Assembly (NCBI GenBank): GCA_964464685.1
Contig: CAYXGV010000015.1
Location: 1 to 21,136 of the forward strand
Source: JABIBU01 sp964464685
GTDB lineage: Bacteria > Patescibacteriota > Patescibacteriia > Magasanikbacterales > UBA922
Length of the DNA stretch: 21,136 nt
Reading direction: 5' to 3'
A model generated the notes under the pieces. The model searched no databases. It was not told the origin of the DNA and saw nothing but the letters and a program-made list of their open reading frames with translations. Each line of letters opens with the position of its first letter. The stretch's first letter is position 1. Position numbers and translations under genes: made by a program. Of this stretch, positions 18,998 through 21,136 are shown piece after piece.

Positions 18998-19547
18998 AAT
19001 AATACTTGGTCTAGTTGGCGAAATGGCTACTGGCAAAAGTACTATTACTGATTATTTAAAAAGTAAGCGTGGTGCTGTATCTTTTCGTTTTTCTGATATG
19101 TTACGCGATGTTTTGGATAGAATGTATATAGAAAAAGACCGCGCCAATTTACAAAAAATTTCTACAATTTTAAGACAAGATTTTGGTGATGATATTATGT
19201 CAAAGGTAATTGCTCAAGACGTAAAAAATTCTGATAGTACTTTTATTATTGTTGAAGGCATTCGCCGTCCAAGTGACATTGATTATTTAAAAGCATTACC
19301 TGAATTTAAATGTGTGGCCATAAGCACAGAAGAAAGAACCCGTTTTGAACGCTTAACGCAAAGATCTGAAAACCCCGACGATCAAAACAAAACTTGGGAA
19401 CAATTTCAAATTGACGGCAAACAGGAATCCGAAAGCAAAATAAAAGAAATCGCTCAACAGGCTGATTTTATAATTGATAATAATGGAAGTTTTGAAGAAC
19501 TATATGCCCAAGTAGATAAAATTATTGCTAAAACAAAACCAATTTAA
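18984..19547 (+). CDS. P-loop nucleotide/CoA-type kinase, probable dNMP kinase
   Basis: A 187-residue P-loop kinase. Walker A GEMATGKST lies at 12-20, and a lid-like region carries EGIRRPSDIDYL and Arg residues (ERTRFERLTQR). The fold is of the adenylate-kinase/dephospho-CoA-kinase group (AAA_18-like), and it is not a standard thymidylate kinase. It overlaps the dCMP deaminase gene by 14 bases and is followed by dUTPase and thymidylate synthase. A role phosphorylating dTMP or another deoxynucleoside monophosphate is therefore likely, but is inferred from context only. Confidence 0.75.
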   Translation: MKDNKIILGLVGEMATGKSTITDYLKSKRGAVSFRFSDMLRDVLDRMYIEKDRANLQKISTILRQDFGDDIMSKVIAQDVKNSDSTFIIVEGIRRPSDIDYLKALPEFKCVAISTEERTRFERLTQRSENPDDQNKTWEQFQIDGKQESESKIKEIAQQADFIIDNNGSFEELYAQVDKIIAKTKPI

Positions 19548-19566
19548 ATTTATTTGAATCAACGCT

Positions 19567-19989
19567 ATGCAAGTAAAAATAAAACGCATTGACAAATCAC
19601 TACCATTGCCAGAATATCAGACCAAAGGATCTGTCGCTTTTGATGTATATTCACGTATTGATATGGAAATAAATTCCAAAAATATCGGTCGAATACCAAC
19701 CAACCTTGTAATAGAATGCCCCCAAGGCTATATGATGCAAATAAAAGGCCGGTCAAGCATGCCAAAGAAAAAAAATCTCTGGGCCGATGTCGGTTATATT
19801 GATCAAGACTATTGTGGAGAAAATGACGAAATTTTATTGCAGGTCTATAATTTTTCTGATAACATAGTAAAAGTATCAAAAGGTGAACGACTAGGACAAA
19901 TTGCGTTTGTAAAAATAGAAACAGCCCAATGGGAAGAAATAGAAAAAATGAACGATCAAAATCGCGGTGGCTTTGGCTCAACAGATTGA
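19567..19989 (+). CDS. dut: dUTP diphosphatase (dUTPase)
   Basis: Hydrolyses dUTP to dUMP and pyrophosphate, keeping uracil out of DNA and feeding thymidylate synthase. All five trimeric dUTPase motifs can be seen, some degenerate: GSVAFDVYS (21-29), GRSSM (61-65), GYIDQDYCGE (76-85), ERLGQ (107-111) and the C-terminal arm RGGFGSTD (133-140). The length of 140 residues is typical. Cys83 replaces the usual Arg in the third motif. A dCTP deaminase is unlikely because of the C-terminal arm. It lies 19 bp after the kinase gene and 13 bp before thyA. Confidence 0.88.
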   Translation: MQVKIKRIDKSLPLPEYQTKGSVAFDVYSRIDMEINSKNIGRIPTNLVIECPQGYMMQIKGRSSMPKKKNLWADVGYIDQDYCGENDEILLQVYNFSDNIVKVSKGERLGQIAFVKIETAQWEEIEKMNDQNRGGFGSTD

Positions 19990-20002
19990 TAAATTAAAAA
20001 TT

Positions 20003-20875
20003 ATGCAAAATTACTTAAACATCGTAAAACACATCCTAGAAAATGGCGTTGAAAAAGCCGACCGGACTGGCACTGGCATAAAAAGCGTAGCCGGTGTTAT
20101 GTTTGAGCACGATATGAGTGAAGGCTTTCCTCTGCTTACTACCAAAAAAATGCCATTCAAAACAATGGCCGTAGAGTTAGAATTTTTTATCAAAGGGCTA
20201 ACTGATAAAGAATGGTTGAAAGAACGCAACTGCCATATTTGGGATGAATGGTGCAGTCCAGACAAGGTCCCCTATGCCCACGATGAAGAAACCAAAAAGA
20301 AAATGGCCGAGGAACGAGATCTTGGACCTATTTACGGTTTTCAATGGCGTCATTTTGGAGCCACTTACAAAGATTACAACACTGATTATACAAACCAAGG
20401 TGTTGATCAGTTAAAAAAATTAATTGATACCATAAAAAACAATCCGACCGACCGTCGCATGCTAGTTATGGCCTGGAATCCCATCATGTTAGAACACATG
20501 GCCTTACCACCATGTCATTACAATTTTCAAGTGACCATTACTGGCGACAAACTAAATCTGATGTGGAACCAACGTTCAGTTGATGTAGCACTTGGTTTAC
20601 CATTTAATATTTCTAGTTATGCCCTACTCTTACATTTACTTGCCAAAGAAACTGGCTACAAAGAAGGCCGACTGGTAGGATTTTTGGGTGATACTCACAT
20701 TTATTTGAACCATCTTGAGGGCATAACAGAGCAACTAGAACGTGATCCAAATAAATATCCACTTCCCCATGTTGAAACTGAAAATTTTACTAATATTTTT
20801 GATTGGAAATCTTCTGATTCACAGGTTATAGGTTATGAAAGCCACCCCCGTATCAAGTTCCCCATCGCTGTTTAA
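20003..20875 (+). CDS. thyA: Thymidylate synthase
   Basis: Methylates dUMP to dTMP using 5,10-methylene-tetrahydrofolate, releasing dihydrofolate. Motifs: DRTGTG (20-25), RDLGPIYGFQWRHFGA (105-120), the active-site LPPCHYNFQ with Cys171, QRSVDVALGLPFNI (190-203) and GDTHIYLNH. The 290-residue length is normal with a small insertion near 90-105. The ATG at 20003 gives the usual N-terminus; the frame also extends back to 19967 inside dut. ThyA-type synthesis requires dihydrofolate reductase, whose gene follows. Confidence 0.96.
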   Translation: MQNYLNIVKHILENGVEKADRTGTGIKSVAGVMFEHDMSEGFPLLTTKKMPFKTMAVELEFFIKGLTDKEWLKERNCHIWDEWCSPDKVPYAHDEETKKKMAEERDLGPIYGFQWRHFGATYKDYNTDYTNQGVDQLKKLIDTIKNNPTDRRMLVMAWNPIMLEHMALPPCHYNFQVTITGDKLNLMWNQRSVDVALGLPFNISSYALLLHLLAKETGYKEGRLVGFLGDTHIYLNHLEGITEQLERDPNKYPLPHVETENFTNIFDWKSSDSQVIGYESHPRIKFPIAV

Positions 20876-20891
20876 TTTTATAACTATTATT

Positions 20892-20954
20892 AAATTTCTA
20901 ATTTTGATATTAGGCATTTTATTAGAAATTAGGTTAATTAAAAATTAGAAATTT
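20892..20954. repeat. Inverted repeat between thyA and the DHFR gene
   Basis: AAATTTCTAATTTT (20892-20905) is the exact reverse complement of AAAATTAGAAATTT (20941-20954), with a third related word, ATTAGAAATTAG, in the loop. It would fold as an RNA hairpin; no T run follows. Confidence 0.7.
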
Positions 20955-20975
20955 TAATAACCAACAACATTTCAC

Positions 20976-21136
20976 ATGTTATCTATTATAGTGGCCATTG
21001 CCAAAAACAATTGTATAGGAATTAAAAACAAAATCCCATGGCATATTCCAGAAGATTTTAAGTACTTCAAAGAAAAAACCATGGGCAATACTGTTCTCAT
21101 GGGACAAACAACTTTCCAGTCTATTTTAGACTACTT
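20976..21136 (+). CDS. folA: Dihydrofolate reductase, N-terminal part (runs off window)
   Basis: Reduces dihydrofolate to tetrahydrofolate with NADPH, closing the cycle opened by thymidylate synthase. The 53 visible residues show the family start IIVAIAKNNCIGIKNKIPWH (4-23), the substrate-binding Asp27 in PEDFKYF, and VLMGQTTFQSI, where the family usually has MGR(H/K)T(F/W)(E/L)SI. The gene is cut by the window end. No Shine-Dalgarno. Confidence 0.92.
   Translation, partial: MLSIIVAIAKNNCIGIKNKIPWHIPEDFKYFKEKTMGNTVLMGQTTFQSILDY

Noticed and set aside
15114..19989. Alternative genetic code (TGA as Gly) known in some CPR groups
   Set aside because: TGA ends the pyruvate-kinase-like gene and dut exactly where these proteins should end.
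19967..20002. Earlier thyA start inside dut
   Set aside because: The extra 12 residues do not resemble ThyA; the ATG at 20003 gives the expected N-terminus.

Overview
The window looks like part of a small, AT-rich genome of a Candidate Phyla Radiation (Patescibacteria) bacterium, most likely from the Parcubacteria/Falkowbacteria side. This is inferred from low GC, almost no Shine-Dalgarno sequences, very short or absent 5' leaders, CPR-style small membrane proteins, and a standard code in which TGA is still a stop (used by the genes ending at 16136 and 19989). Two runs of exactly 100 N (3725-3824 and 13156-13255) are scaffold gaps.

Layout: (1) 1-1533, end of a membrane glycosyltransferase-like gene overlapping prmC. 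(2) 1565-2537, a self-contained GC-rich unit: perfect promoter, long leader with two matching stem-loops and a strong ribosome binding site, an unknown two-helix membrane/coiled-coil protein, and a terminator. (3) 2558-6894, minus strand: a membrane protein, rodA, a zinc-ribbon protein, ribosomal protein L25 and a DUF3048 protein. (4) 6895-7242, a divergent control region full of short repeats, then gyrB. (5) 9328-15105, the secE-nusG-rplK-rplA region, in which L11 and L1 are separated by about 3.15 kb holding a small membrane protein, a D-2-hydroxyacid dehydrogenase and a Kazal-domain lipoprotein. rplA has its own promoter and a leader resembling the L1-binding stalk of 23S rRNA. (6) 15114-18420, a truncated pyruvate-kinase-like protein coupled to a PEP-synthase-like swivelling-histidine protein, followed by a tandem paralogue. 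(7) 18497-21136, a thymidylate block: dCMP deaminase, P-loop kinase, dUTPase, thymidylate synthase and the start of dihydrofolate reductase.

The genes of part 7 together make dTMP from dCMP/dUTP and recycle folate. Part 6 contains what look like the modules of PEP synthase/PPDK, split over separate polypeptides, and is the best candidate for an undescribed enzyme system.

The most pervasive unexplained signal is a set of short tandem arrays in strict 7-, 8-, 9- or 10-bp register. They occur between genes, often as inverted pairs that would fold in RNA, and also inside prmC and the DUF3048 gene. A second repeat class, small GC-rich palindromes with a GGCGGATC-like core, sits in leaders and in one reading frame. 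Tight terminator-promoter junctions recur at transcription-unit boundaries.
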